DNA of 64,000 nt. Origin: Bradyrhizobium sp. in8p8 (lineage in GTDB: Bacteria; Pseudomonadota; Alphaproteobacteria; Rhizobiales; Xanthobacteraceae). The notes below the pieces were generated by a model, which saw nothing but the letters and a program-made list of their open reading frames with translations, was not told the origin of the DNA and searched no databases. Shown here piece by piece: positions 25,833 to 33,484 of this stretch. Position 1 is the stretch's first letter; every line of letters begins with the position of its first letter. Position numbers and translations under genes: made by a program. The stretch lies in the NCBI RefSeq assembly GCF_000426845.1, contig NZ_AUGD01000008.1, forward strand, positions 186,001 to 250,000, written 5' to 3'.

Positions 25833-25866
25833 GTAGGATGGGTTGAGCCCTTGCGAAACCCATCGC
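25833..25866 (+). repeat. Left REP-like inverted repeat of the RAYT element
   Basis: 34-bp unit beginning GTAGGATGGGTTGAG and ending GCGAAACCCATCGC. It matches the inverted copy at 26432-26465 at 31 of 34 positions. It also holds an internal hairpin (GATGGGTT/AACCCATC). It begins 5 bases before the end of the downstream side of the transposase gene and is typical of the REP sequences that RAYT proteins recognise. Confidence 0.8.
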
Positions 25867-25870
25867 TGCT

Positions 25871-26422
25871 TTATCCCCGCTCACCGTAGTCGCGGCCGTG
25901 ATCCAATTGATCGCTGGCCCAATCGACCGGATAATTGCCAAGCCTGACGTGGCGATGAAACGACGAGGGCGCCCAGTCACGCACCCGGTTGACGAGCCCG
26001 TGCTTGACCGGATTGATGTGAACATAGTCGACATGCCGCGCGAAATCGACGTCGTCACGAATGGTATGCTCCCAATATCTGCGCTGCCAAATGCCCCGTT
26101 CACGTTTGGCCAAGCGGCTTTGGGATATCCTTTCATTGTGCGCCAGGCCGCGCGAAAAGGTGGACTTGATCAGCTGCCAGCGCATCGCAAAATCGGCATC
26201 ACCTTCTGGTAGCGTCCACACCGTGTGAAGGTGGTCAGGCAAAATCACGATGGCATCGATCGTGAACGGATGGCGCTGACGCGTTTCGCGAAACGCCGCG
26301 CGCAACGCCTCGACATGATCTGTCAGCAATGACAGCCTCCGCTCCGCCAGATTGACGGTGAAGAAGAAACAACCACCGGCACGAAGTTGCGGCGGTACGC
26401 GGTCATAACGCGATCTTATCAC
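25871..26422 (-). CDS. REP-associated tyrosine transposase (RAYT, Y1_Tnp / IS200-like domain)
   Basis: 183 residues from GTG 26422 (an ATG at 26455 is in frame but would put the right inverted repeat inside the gene). The HUH motif is seen as LPDHLHTVWTLPEGDADF, the catalytic-tyrosine region as HVDYVHINPVKHGLV, and the block RERGIWQRRYWEHTI between them is typical. RAYTs are domesticated single-copy transposases that spread or process REP palindromes; here two REP units flank the gene in opposite orientation. It is transcribed leftward, away from the retron remnant. Confidence 0.9.
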   Translation of the reverse strand: MIRSRYDRVPPQLRAGGCFFFTVNLAERRLSLLTDHVEALRAAFRETRQRHPFTIDAIVILPDHLHTVWTLPEGDADFAMRWQLIKSTFSRGLAHNERISQSRLAKRERGIWQRRYWEHTIRDDVDFARHVDYVHINPVKHGLVNRVRDWAPSSFHRHVRLGNYPVDWASDQLDHGRDYGERG

Positions 26423-26431
26423 GAAACAAGC

Positions 26432-26465
26432 GCGATGGGTTTCGCAAGAGCTCAACCTGTCCTAC
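26432..26465 (-). repeat. Right REP-like inverted repeat of the RAYT element
   Basis: Reverse-complement partner of 25833-25866 (31/34 identities; three differences cluster at two adjacent positions and one central base). It contains the same GATGGGTT/AACCT-type hairpin. Its outer end at 26465 coincides with the change into lower-G+C DNA that carries the retron and SIR2 remnants. Confidence 0.8.
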
Positions 26466-26603
26466 GGGCTGTCACCGTAATTCTGACGTTTAAATCTGCT
26501 TCGGTTGGTACAAGGCTGGGAGGGCTTAGACCGCTTGATGCTCTTGTTGATAAGTAGCCGCGAGCCTTGCCCTAGCAAGAGTGGACTGATCAACTGCAAC
26601 TAA

Positions 26604-26726
26604 GGCTTGCGGATAGATTTTGCTGTTGTGCTTCGCGACAGTTGATATGAATGCGCGTAGGAATGCGCGCTCCGTGCCGTTCGCTGCGTCTATGCGTCTG
26701 ATCTGGCGTACGAGTATCCGCAAGCC
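26604..26726 (+). ncRNA. Retron msr-msd RNA locus (Ec67-like), apparently intact
   Basis: A perfect 12-bp inverted repeat, GGCTTGCGGATA (26604-26615) and TATCCGCAAGCC (26715-26726), brackets 99 bases just upstream of the reverse-transcriptase fragment. This matches the a1/a2 repeats of retrons. The base right after a1 is G (26616, context ATAG), the expected 2'-5' branch guanosine. Inside are an 8-bp msr hairpin CTGTTGTG-CTT-CGCGACAG (26623-26641), a second hairpin GCGCG-(8 nt)-CGCGC (26653-26670), and an msd-like stem CGT.GCC / GGC.ACG (26673-26712). The order and some bases (AGATTT, TTGTG, TTCGC) resemble the Ec67 retron RNA as I remember it. a2 ends 10 bases before the RT start codon. Confidence 0.65.
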
Positions 26727-26736
26727 CTTTTCCCTC

Positions 26737-27105
26737 ATGACACAGCTGGCTAGACTCAGAGGCGTTAAGACGCTCCCCCAACTGGCACGAGTTTTGGGAG
26801 TCCAACCGGCATCCTTGTCGTTCGTTCTTTACTGGCTCCCTGATGAGCAGAAGTACGAGCAGTTCACTATACCCAAGAAGGGAGGTGGCTGGCGATTAAT
26901 CACGGCCCCCAAGCCGCGCCTGAAGATGATTCAGACAAAGTTGGCTGATCTTCTTTTGGACATTCATGTTGAGTTGGAACAATCCCGCTCCCGAAGTCAG
27001 TGCCGACTGGCACACGGCTTTAAGAGGGACTTTTCGATTGTCACGAACGCCACGGCGCACCGAAACAAGCGGTTCGTGTTCAACGCCGACCTCAAGGACT
27101 TCTTT
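26737..27105 (+). pseudogene. Truncated retron-type reverse transcriptase (Ec67-like N-terminus)
   Basis: From ATG 26737, 123 codons match the start of retron reverse transcriptases. They cover a helical N-terminus (LPQLARVLGVQPASLSFVLY), the FTIPKKGGGWRLITAPKPRL motif, LAHGFKRDFSIVTNATAHRNK and the beginning of the first catalytic-aspartate motif, FNADLKDFF. At 27105 homology stops: the YADD active site, the thumb, and any fused effector (Toprim in Ec67) are absent. The frame continues to 27315, but only as the antisense of the SIR2 fragment. The gene therefore cannot make cDNA. DNA composition is visibly lower in G+C than its surroundings. Confidence 0.8.
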
Positions 27106-27408
27106 GCCGAACAGCTTCTCAAAGTACGCTTCGTATTCGTTGTCGGCCCATTCGGCAGGAAATCCGCGAGACTCCATGAACGATTGGATACGGTGACGGA
27201 CAGCGTCGTTCTGGATGTCTTGGCGCGTAATTTCCTGATTTTCCTCGCGGCAATAATAATGGCGCTTGAGGTCCCAAAGGAGATCGGTGGCGCTGGGGAG
27301 GCCAGCAGACCGTGATGCACCAGCGCCCAGGAACCACGCGAAGTTCTGCGGCTTGGCGCTGACGATCTCGATCAGCGCTTTTTGGTCAAATGCATGCTCT
27401 TCCTTCAT
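27106..27408 (-). pseudogene. Truncated SIR2-domain antiphage protein (N-terminus only)
   Basis: Reading leftward from ATG 27408, 101 codons match the start of the large SIR2-family defence proteins. Present are QNFAWFLGAGASRSAGLPSA with the NAD-binding GAGxS motif, TDLLWDLKRHYYCREEN, ITRQDIQNDAVRHRIQSF and the EYEAYFEKLFG block. Homology ends at 27106, abutting the reverse-transcriptase fragment, and the frame beyond (to 26896) is antisense to it. The catalytic remainder and C-terminal sensor (usually several hundred residues) are missing. Intact relatives deplete NAD+ upon phage infection. Confidence 0.78.
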
Positions 27409-27861
27409 GCCGCTACCCTCACGCGGGATACGTCTGTTGGGGATTGAGCTTCCGGCCGCACTGACGCGGCACCGACGATTCGTTGCGCATTGTAAAGTGG
27501 CACGGGCAACCTGACATAAATCAGCTCAGGTTACCCCCAGCGGATTTGGTCCTTGTCGGTTTGATTTGCTGGATCCGAGGCGCTACCTGCGACAGTGCAG
27601 CTTCCACCGCGCATTGCTCATAGCGCGGCCATTCCCAATCTTCGAGATGTCCGCTCCTCGCCCATCTGAGACTAGTGGGTCCAACCGAGTGTCCGGTTTG
27701 CGCAAATACTGTCCGTGCTGACAGCCGGCGGCCTACGGATCGGGGCTCACGCCCTAGCGTGCGCGCCTCGGAATGACGGGAGTTCGGAGCAGGTCCCCCT
27801 TGAGCCCCACCCCGATTCATGCGACCTCCGCCCCAGCAAAACCCCTCATTCTGAGCCTCTT
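27409..27861. other. Gene-poor gap between the SIR2 remnant and purD
   Basis: About 450 bp with no convincing gene. It holds the presumed promoter of the SIR2 fragment and an 11-bp imperfect stem GGGcAACCTGA (27504-27514) / TCAGGTTaCCC (27526-27536) that may be a terminator or an element end. A minus-strand frame at 27521-27820 has a protein-like C-terminal half (ending TKSAGGNLS) but no recognisable family. Near 27735-27785, repeat-like GC-rich DNA precedes purD. Confidence 0.5.
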
Positions 27862-29145
27862 ATGCATATTCTCCTGCTCGGTTCCGGCGGCCGCGAACAT
27901 GCCCTGGCGTGGAAGATCGCAGCCTCTCCCCTGGTGACCAAATTCTGGTGCGCGCCCGGCAATGCCGGCATCGCCAGGGAGGCGGAGTGCGTGGCGCTCG
28001 ATGTCGCCGACCATGCCGCGGTGATCGACTTCTGCCGGCAGAACAAGGTCGAGCTCGTCGTGGTCGGGCCGGAAACGCCGCTGGCGGCCGGCATCGTCGA
28101 CGATCTCGCAGCTAGCGGCATCAAGGCGTTCGGCCCGAGCCGGGCGGCGGCGCAGCTCGAAAGCTCCAAGGGGTTCACCAAGGCGCTGTGCACCGAGTTC
28201 GGCATTCCCACAGGCGCCTACAAGCGTTTCACCAATGCCGATGACGCGCGCGCCTATGTGCAGAGCCAGGGCGCGCCGATCGTGGTCAAGGCCGACGGCC
28301 TCGCCGCCGGCAAGGGCGTCGTCGTCGCCAAGACCGTGCGCGAGGCGGAGGATGCCATCGCCATGATGTTCGAGGGCGCCTTCGGCGAGGCCGGCGCTGA
28401 GGTCGTGATCGAGGAGTTTCTGCCGGGCCGCGAGATCAGCTTCTTTGCGCTGTGCGACGGCGAGACGGCGATTCCGCTCGCCTCCGCCCAGGACCACAAG
28501 CGCGTGTTCGACCACGACGTCGGCCCGAACACCGGCGGCATGGGCGCCTATTCGCCGACGCCGCTGGTCACGCCTGCCGTCCACGACGCGATCATGGCGA
28601 AGATCATCCTGCCGACGGTCGCAGGCATGAAGCAGCGCGGCACGCCGTTCCGCGGCGTGCTCTATGCCGGGATCATGCTGACGACGCAGGGCCCGAAATT
28701 GTTCGAGTTCAACGTCCGCTTCGGCGATCCCGAGTGCCAGGTCTTGATGCTGCGCATGATGAGCGACATCGTGCCGGCCTTCCTGGCCGCCTGCGACGGG
28801 CAGCTGAAGAATTTCGACCTGCGCTGGCATCCGGATTCCGCGCTCACCGTGGTGATGGCCGCGAAGGGTTATCCCGGCGACTACCGGAAGGGCACCCGCA
28901 TCGCCGGGCTGGAGGAGGCCGCCAAGGTCGAGACCGTCGAGATCTTCCACGCCGGCACGGTGGCGAAGGACGGCGCCATCCTCGCCAATGGCGGCCGCGT
29001 CCTCAACGTCTGCGCGCTGGGCAAGACCGTGACCGAGGCGCAAGCCCGCGCCTACCAGGCCGTCGACCGCATCGACTGGCCGGACGGCTTCTGCCGCCGC
29101 GACATCGGCTGGCAGGCGGTGGAGGCGGAGAAGGCCCAGGGCTAG
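27862..29145 (+). CDS. purD: Phosphoribosylamine-glycine ligase (PurD)
   Basis: Second step of de novo purine synthesis, 427 residues, ATP-grasp fold. It starts MHILLLGSGGREHALAWK, the invariant PurD N-terminus, followed by VVVGPETPLAAGIVDDL, the ATP-grasp segments IVVKADGLAAGKGVV and AQDHKRVFDHDVGPNTGGMGAYSP, and EFNVRFGDPECQ. ATG 27862 is chosen; longer upstream frame is repeat DNA. Single gene, with a palindromic repeat after its stop. Confidence 0.97.
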   Translation: MHILLLGSGGREHALAWKIAASPLVTKFWCAPGNAGIAREAECVALDVADHAAVIDFCRQNKVELVVVGPETPLAAGIVDDLAASGIKAFGPSRAAAQLESSKGFTKALCTEFGIPTGAYKRFTNADDARAYVQSQGAPIVVKADGLAAGKGVVVAKTVREAEDAIAMMFEGAFGEAGAEVVIEEFLPGREISFFALCDGETAIPLASAQDHKRVFDHDVGPNTGGMGAYSPTPLVTPAVHDAIMAKIILPTVAGMKQRGTPFRGVLYAGIMLTTQGPKLFEFNVRFGDPECQVLMLRMMSDIVPAFLAACDGQLKNFDLRWHPDSALTVVMAAKGYPGDYRKGTRIAGLEEAAKVETVEIFHAGTVAKDGAILANGGRVLNVCALGKTVTEAQARAYQAVDRIDWPDGFCRRDIGWQAVEAEKAQG

Positions 29146-29147
29146 CC

Positions 29148-29180
29148 CGTCATGCCGGCCGGCGCGCAAGCCGGCCGTCC
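29148..29180. repeat. GC-rich palindromic repeat after purD
   Basis: Inverted repeat GGCCGG/CCGGCC around GCGCGCAA following GTCATGCC, the same GTCATGCC...-type start seen at 45171. Likely a member of the dispersed palindrome families, possibly doubling as the purD terminator; no T run. Confidence 0.5.
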
Positions 29181-29348
29181 GGTCCATCGCGGTTTTGCGT
29201 CACCACCCCGCCACATCGGCATTGCAGATTATGCAATCAGCTGTTGGGGTTAGGTGCCGGGCTGATAATACCGGTACTGTGCATGGGGTTGTTTTCGACT
29301 TTCGCTGTGTCGGGCGGCCCCGCGACCGACCAATAAGGATGCAAGAAG

Positions 29349-30251
29349 ATGTCCGACCTCGTCGACCTCTATCCGGGCTTCGCCGCCGAATGGATCGATA
29401 CCTCCTTCGGCCGCATCTTCGCCCGTGTCGGCGGCAAGGGCCCGCCGCTGCTGCTGCTGCACGGCTTCTCCGAGACGCACGTGATGTGGCACCGGGTGGC
29501 GCCCGACCTCGCGGAAGCCTTCACGCTGATCATCGCCGATCTGCCGGGCTATGGCTGGTCCGACATGCCCACCAGCGATGCGCTGCACATGCCCTACAGC
29601 AAGCGCGCGATGGCGCGAGCCATGGTCGAGGCGATGGAGCGCCTCGGCCATGTGCATTTCGGTCTCGCCGGCCACGACCGCGGCGGCCGCGTCGCCTACC
29701 GCCTGGCGCTCGACCATCCCGGCCGGCTGTCGAAGCTCGCCGTGCTCGATATCCTGCCGACCTACGATTACTGGGAGCGGATGAACCGCGCCTCAGCGCT
29801 GAAGATCTACCACTGGACCTTCCTGGCGCAGCCCGCTCCGCTGCCGGAGACGCTGATCGCGAGCAATGGCGAATTCTTCCTGCGCTTCAAGATGGCGAGC
29901 CAGACCAGGTCGAAGACGCTGGACGCGATCGATCCGCGCGCGCTCGAGCACTACATCGCCCCGTTCCGCGATCCTTCCCGGGTGCACGCGATGTGCGAGG
30001 ACTACCGCGCCGGCGCCTATTTCGACTACGACCTCGACAAGGCCGATTTCGAGGCCGGCAAGAAGATCACCATTCCGATGCTGGCGCTGTGGGGCAATGC
30101 CGGCATCGCTCAGGCGGCCGCGACCCCGCTCGACACCTGGAAGCAATGGGCCACCAACGTCGACGGCATGCCGGTGGATTCAGGGCACTTCCTCACCGAG
30201 GAGAATCCGCAGGTGACCGCGAAGGCGCTGCTGGAGTTCTTCTCAGGCTAA
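29349..30251 (+). CDS. Alpha/beta hydrolase, probable fluoroacetate dehalogenase
   Basis: 300-residue hydrolase. Every residue I recall as functional in the Rhodopseudomonas palustris fluoroacetate dehalogenase RPA1163 is present at the same number: nucleophile D110 in GHDRGG, R111 and R114 (carboxylate clamp), D134, H155-W156-Y219 (fluoride pocket, in YHW and EDYR) and H280 in DSGH. Long identical blocks (ADLPGYGWSDMP, LAVLDILPTY, WTFLAQPAPLPE) support orthology. It would cleave the C-F bond of fluoroacetate, or act on other haloacetates. No transporter or regulator is adjacent. Confidence 0.85.
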   Translation: MSDLVDLYPGFAAEWIDTSFGRIFARVGGKGPPLLLLHGFSETHVMWHRVAPDLAEAFTLIIADLPGYGWSDMPTSDALHMPYSKRAMARAMVEAMERLGHVHFGLAGHDRGGRVAYRLALDHPGRLSKLAVLDILPTYDYWERMNRASALKIYHWTFLAQPAPLPETLIASNGEFFLRFKMASQTRSKTLDAIDPRALEHYIAPFRDPSRVHAMCEDYRAGAYFDYDLDKADFEAGKKITIPMLALWGNAGIAQAAATPLDTWKQWATNVDGMPVDSGHFLTEENPQVTAKALLEFFSG

Positions 30252-30273
30252 GCCGCAATGACGGGGGAGAGAC

Positions 30274-30720
30274 CTACCGCCGCTCGCGAAAGAACTCCTT
30301 GAGCAGCCGCGCGGCCTCGCTCTCGCCGACGCCGGAATAGACGTCCGGCACGTGATGGCAGGTCGGCGAAGCGAAGAACCGGACGCCCGATTCCACCGCG
30401 CCACCCTTCGGGTCCGCCGCGCCGTAATAGAGGCGCCTCACCCTTGCAAAGGAGATCGCGCCCGCACACATGGTGCAGGGCTCCAGCGTCACGTAGAGGT
30501 CGCAGTCGACGAGACGTTCGCTGCCGATCTTTTTCGCGGCCTCGCGCAGTGCGACGATCTCGGCATGGGCGGTCGGATCATGGTCCGTCAGCGTCCGGTT
30601 GGCCCCGGTGGCGATCACCTCCTGGTTGCGGACCACCACGCATCCGATCGGAACTTCGCCCGATTGACCGGCATTTTCAGCCGCCTGAAGCGCCAAATCC
30701 ATGAAAGAAGGGGCTTTCAT
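30274..30720 (-). CDS. tadA: tRNA-specific adenosine deaminase (TadA)
   Basis: Deaminates A34 of tRNA-Arg(ACG) to inosine. 148 residues with the zinc/catalytic motif TAHAEI and the PCTMC cysteine pair (LEPCTMCAGAI), plus the FFRERR-type C-terminus. ATG 30720 (MKAPSFMDLAL) fits the family; ATG 30732 four codons upstream is possible. Divergent from the pseudouridine synthase gene, with which it shares a ~130-bp promoter gap. Confidence 0.93.
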   Translation of the reverse strand: MKAPSFMDLALQAAENAGQSGEVPIGCVVVRNQEVIATGANRTLTDHDPTAHAEIVALREAAKKIGSERLVDCDLYVTLEPCTMCAGAISFARVRRLYYGAADPKGGAVESGVRFFASPTCHHVPDVYSGVGESEAARLLKEFFRERR

Positions 30721-30850
30721 GCCTCGTATCATCGCCAGAAACCTGCTACTAGCTCCGCCTTCAGCGAGAGTGGATACCGAATTTGCCTGAGCGTGCGGCT
30801 CGGAACGAGCGCGCAGTGCCGTCTGGCTACCCCGTCAAGTGAGATTAGTC

Positions 30851-32839
30851 ATGCCTCGCGACAGCGACAAAGACAACGATTCCCGCGGCCGGCGAGGCCC
30901 CGCCAAAGGCCGCAGCGGCAAGCCGCGCGGGCCTGAGAAGAAATTCGCCAAGCGCGGCTTCGAGGGCAAGGGCGATCGCGACAGCCGTCCGCCGCCGCGA
31001 GGCGACCGTGACAGCCGCCCGTTCCGCCGCCGCGAGGAGGGCGATGCCCCGCGCCGCGATTTCAGCGACCGTCCCCGCGTCAAGCGCGACGACCGCGGCG
31101 GTGAGGGCCGCGGCGAGCGCAGCTTCAAGCCGCGCGGCGACCGCCCGTTTTCCGATCGCGGCTCGCGCGATGGCGAGAAGCGGCCGTTCAAGCCCCGCGG
31201 TGACCGTCCGTCCCATAGCCGCGACGACCGCCCGCCGCGCAGCCGGGATCGCGACGATGCGCGTCCGGCCGGGCGCTCCAGCGAGCGGAAGTTCGGCGAC
31301 AAGCGGCCCTATGCGCCGCGCGGCGATCGTCCCGAACGGAAGTTCGACGGCGAGCGGAAGTTTTCGCGTGGCGGCGATCGCGGTGATCGTCCGCGCGATC
31401 GTGGCGAGCGCGGCGATTCCAAGCCGTGGCAGAAGCGCGATGACCGGCCGCATGGAGATCGCCCGCGCAAGAGCTTCGGCAGGGACTTCGGCGGCCGTGA
31501 CCGCGGCGAGGAGAAGCCCTGGCGTCAGCGCCCCGACCGCCCGGACGGTGGTCGCGGCGAAGACCGTCCGCGCTTCTCCAAGCGTCGTGACGAGGGGGAT
31601 GATCGCCCGCGCTTCTCGCGCCCGCGTGAGGAGCGTTCCGGCGACGATCGTCCGCACTTCAAGCGTCCGCGCGAAGGACGGCCGGAAGGCCGCACGGACT
31701 GGCAGGAGCATCCGCGCAACGAAGGTCGTTTTCGCGACAGGCCGCGGCGCGACAACGAGGACGACGGCAGGATTTTCGAGAAGCGCCCCGCTTTCGGCGG
31801 CCGCGGCGCCTATCGCGAGCGTGATCGCGACTTCGAGGGTCGGCCGCGGCGCGAAGACGCGCCGAAGCCGAAGAAGGCCGGAGAGCGCATCGCCAAGGCG
31901 CTGGCCCGCGCGGGTCTTGCCTCGCGCCGCGACGCCGAGGAAATGGTCACGCAGGGCCGCGTCACCGTCAACGGCCGTGTCATCAACTCGCCGGCGCTCG
32001 ACATCACGAAGAACGATGTCGTCATGGTCGACGGCAAGCCGTTGCCGGAGCGCGAGCGCACGCGGCTGTTCCTCTATCACAAGCCGCGCGGGCTGATGAC
32101 CACGCATGACGACCCTGAGGGGCGTCCGACCGTGTTCGAGAATCTGCCCGAGGGCCTGCCGCGCCTCATCAGCGTCGGCCGGCTCGACTTCAACACCGAA
32201 GGCCTGCTGCTGCTCACCAACGATGGAGGGCTCGCCCGCACGCTCGAGCTGCCCGACACCGGCTGGCTGCGCCGCTACCGCGTCCGCGCTCATGGCGACG
32301 TCACGCAGGCGCAGCTCGACGAGCTCAAGAACGGCATAGAGATCGAGGGCGTCAAGTACGGTCCGATCGAGGCGACGCTGGAGCGCGACCAGGGTGCCAA
32401 TGTCTGGCTGGTGTTCGCAATCCGTGAAGGCAAGAACCGCGAGGTGCGCAATGTCTGTGCCCATCTCGGGCTCGAGGTAAACCGCCTGATCCGCGTCTCC
32501 TACGGCCCGTTCCAGCTCGGCGAGATCCCCGAGGGCCAGGTCGAGGAGGTCCGCTCCCGGGTGCTGCGCGAGCAGCTCGGCGACAAGGTGATCGAGAAGT
32601 CGGGTGCCGAGTTCGATGTGCCGGCGAAACCAGCCACACGCGAGGACGATGGATCGAAGAAGCCCGCCAGCAAGCGCGCGGTGATCAACGACCGCAAGGG
32701 CCGCCGCGTGCTGGTGCAGCGCACCGGCAGCGAGGAGGCGCGCGAGCGCAACGAGATGGAAGCGGGCGGCTATGGCCCGCCGCGCCGTCCCAAGCGCGGC
32801 TACCACGGCAAGCGCGACCTGACCCCGCGGGAGGATTGA
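30851..32839 (+). CDS. RsuA/RluB-family pseudouridine synthase with a very long arginine-rich N-terminus
   Basis: 662 residues. The last ~310 are a standard rRNA pseudouridine synthase: S4 RNA-binding domain (ERIAKALARAGLASRRDAEE, ~residue 347), catalytic aspartate motif GRLDFNTEGLLLLTNDG (~442) and the KNREVRN segment. The first ~345 residues are low complexity, built from repeated Arg/Asp/Gly/Pro units such as GDRP, RDDRP and GDRGDRPRD, so predicted disordered and strongly nucleic-acid binding. Family members normally lack more than a short tail. Target is probably 23S U2605 (RluB-like). Its TGA overlaps the rsmD start region. Confidence 0.9.
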   Translation: MPRDSDKDNDSRGRRGPAKGRSGKPRGPEKKFAKRGFEGKGDRDSRPPPRGDRDSRPFRRREEGDAPRRDFSDRPRVKRDDRGGEGRGERSFKPRGDRPFSDRGSRDGEKRPFKPRGDRPSHSRDDRPPRSRDRDDARPAGRSSERKFGDKRPYAPRGDRPERKFDGERKFSRGGDRGDRPRDRGERGDSKPWQKRDDRPHGDRPRKSFGRDFGGRDRGEEKPWRQRPDRPDGGRGEDRPRFSKRRDEGDDRPRFSRPREERSGDDRPHFKRPREGRPEGRTDWQEHPRNEGRFRDRPRRDNEDDGRIFEKRPAFGGRGAYRERDRDFEGRPRREDAPKPKKAGERIAKALARAGLASRRDAEEMVTQGRVTVNGRVINSPALDITKNDVVMVDGKPLPERERTRLFLYHKPRGLMTTHDDPEGRPTVFENLPEGLPRLISVGRLDFNTEGLLLLTNDGGLARTLELPDTGWLRRYRVRAHGDVTQAQLDELKNGIEIEGVKYGPIEATLERDQGANVWLVFAIREGKNREVRNVCAHLGLEVNRLIRVSYGPFQLGEIPEGQVEEVRSRVLREQLGDKVIEKSGAEFDVPAKPATREDDGSKKPASKRAVINDRKGRRVLVQRTGSEEARERNEMEAGGYGPPRRPKRGYHGKRDLTPRED

Positions 32840-32841
32840 CG

Positions 32842-33399
32842 TTGCGCGTCGTCGGCGGTCGTTTGAAGGGGCGCAATCTCGCCTCGCCGTCCTCGCGCGA
32901 CATCCGCCCCACGGCGGACCGGCTGCGCGAGTCCGTGTTCAACATTCTCGTGCACGCCTATGACAATCCGATCGAGGATGCGCGCGTGCTCGATCTCTTC
33001 GCCGGCACGGGCGCCCTCGGCATCGAGGCGGCCTCGCGCGGCGCGAGGTTCACGCTGTTCGTGGACAATGGCGCCGAGGCCCGTGCACTGCTGCGTAACA
33101 ATGTCGAGGCGCTCGGCCTCGGCGGCGTCACCAAGGTCTACCGCCGCGATGCGACGGATCTCGGCCCTGCGCATCCCGTCGAGCCGTTCTCGCTGGTCTT
33201 CCTCGATCCGCCCTATGGGAAGGGGTTTGCGGAAAAGGCGCTTGCGAGCTTGCGCGATGGCGGCTGGCTCACGCCGGGCGCGTTGTTGGTGGTGGAAGAG
33301 TCGAAGGCCGCGCAGGTCGTGCCGCCGGAGGGCTTTGAGGAGTTGGAGCGGCGGGCGTACGACGACACGGAATTCGTGTTCTTGCGCAGGACGGGTTAG
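32842..33399 (+). CDS. rsmD: 16S rRNA (guanine966-N2)-methyltransferase RsmD
   Basis: 185-residue SAM methyltransferase with the RsmD start MRVVGGRLKGRN, RPTADRLRESVFN, motif I LDLFAGTGALGIEA and the catalytic LDPPYGKG. I place the start at TTG 32842, which gives the canonical MRVVGG N-terminus; TTG 32836 is two codons upstream. It overlaps or abuts the pseudouridine synthase stop (32839), so two rRNA-modification genes are co-transcribed. Confidence 0.92.
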   Translation: MRVVGGRLKGRNLASPSSRDIRPTADRLRESVFNILVHAYDNPIEDARVLDLFAGTGALGIEAASRGARFTLFVDNGAEARALLRNNVEALGLGGVTKVYRRDATDLGPAHPVEPFSLVFLDPPYGKGFAEKALASLRDGGWLTPGALLVVEESKAAQVVPPEGFEELERRAYDDTEFVFLRRTG

Positions 33400-33404
33400 C
33401 GAAG

Positions 33405-33453
33405 CGTAATCCGCCACGGTCTCTCGCTGCGGAAGAGGAAGAGGTGGATTACG
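33405..33453. repeat. Inverted repeat CGTAATCC/GGATTACG
   Basis: Arms CGTAATCC (33405-33412) and GGATTACG (33446-33453) between the convergent rsmD and mutL genes. This resembles the widespread rhizobial GCGTAATCCGCC-type repeats; it may end transcription from both sides. Confidence 0.5.
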
Positions 33454-33484
33454 ACTTCGGCTCATCCACCCTGCCGCTGCGGAG

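Noticed and set aside
26526..26738. Minus-strand 70-codon frame over the retron RNA
   Set aside because: No family similarity; overlaps the structured msr-msd region and has no ribosome site.
27521..27820. Minus-strand 99-codon frame before purD
   Set aside because: Its second half reads somewhat like protein but the first half is repeat DNA; no start site or family. Possibly the tail of a lost gene, not supportable.
30845..32806. 653-codon open frame antisense to the pseudouridine synthase gene
   Set aside because: It mirrors the Arg/Asp/Gly repeats and high G+C of the real gene; its product (Ala/Arg/Val-rich) has no domain, and the plus-strand S4/synthase motifs are unambiguous.
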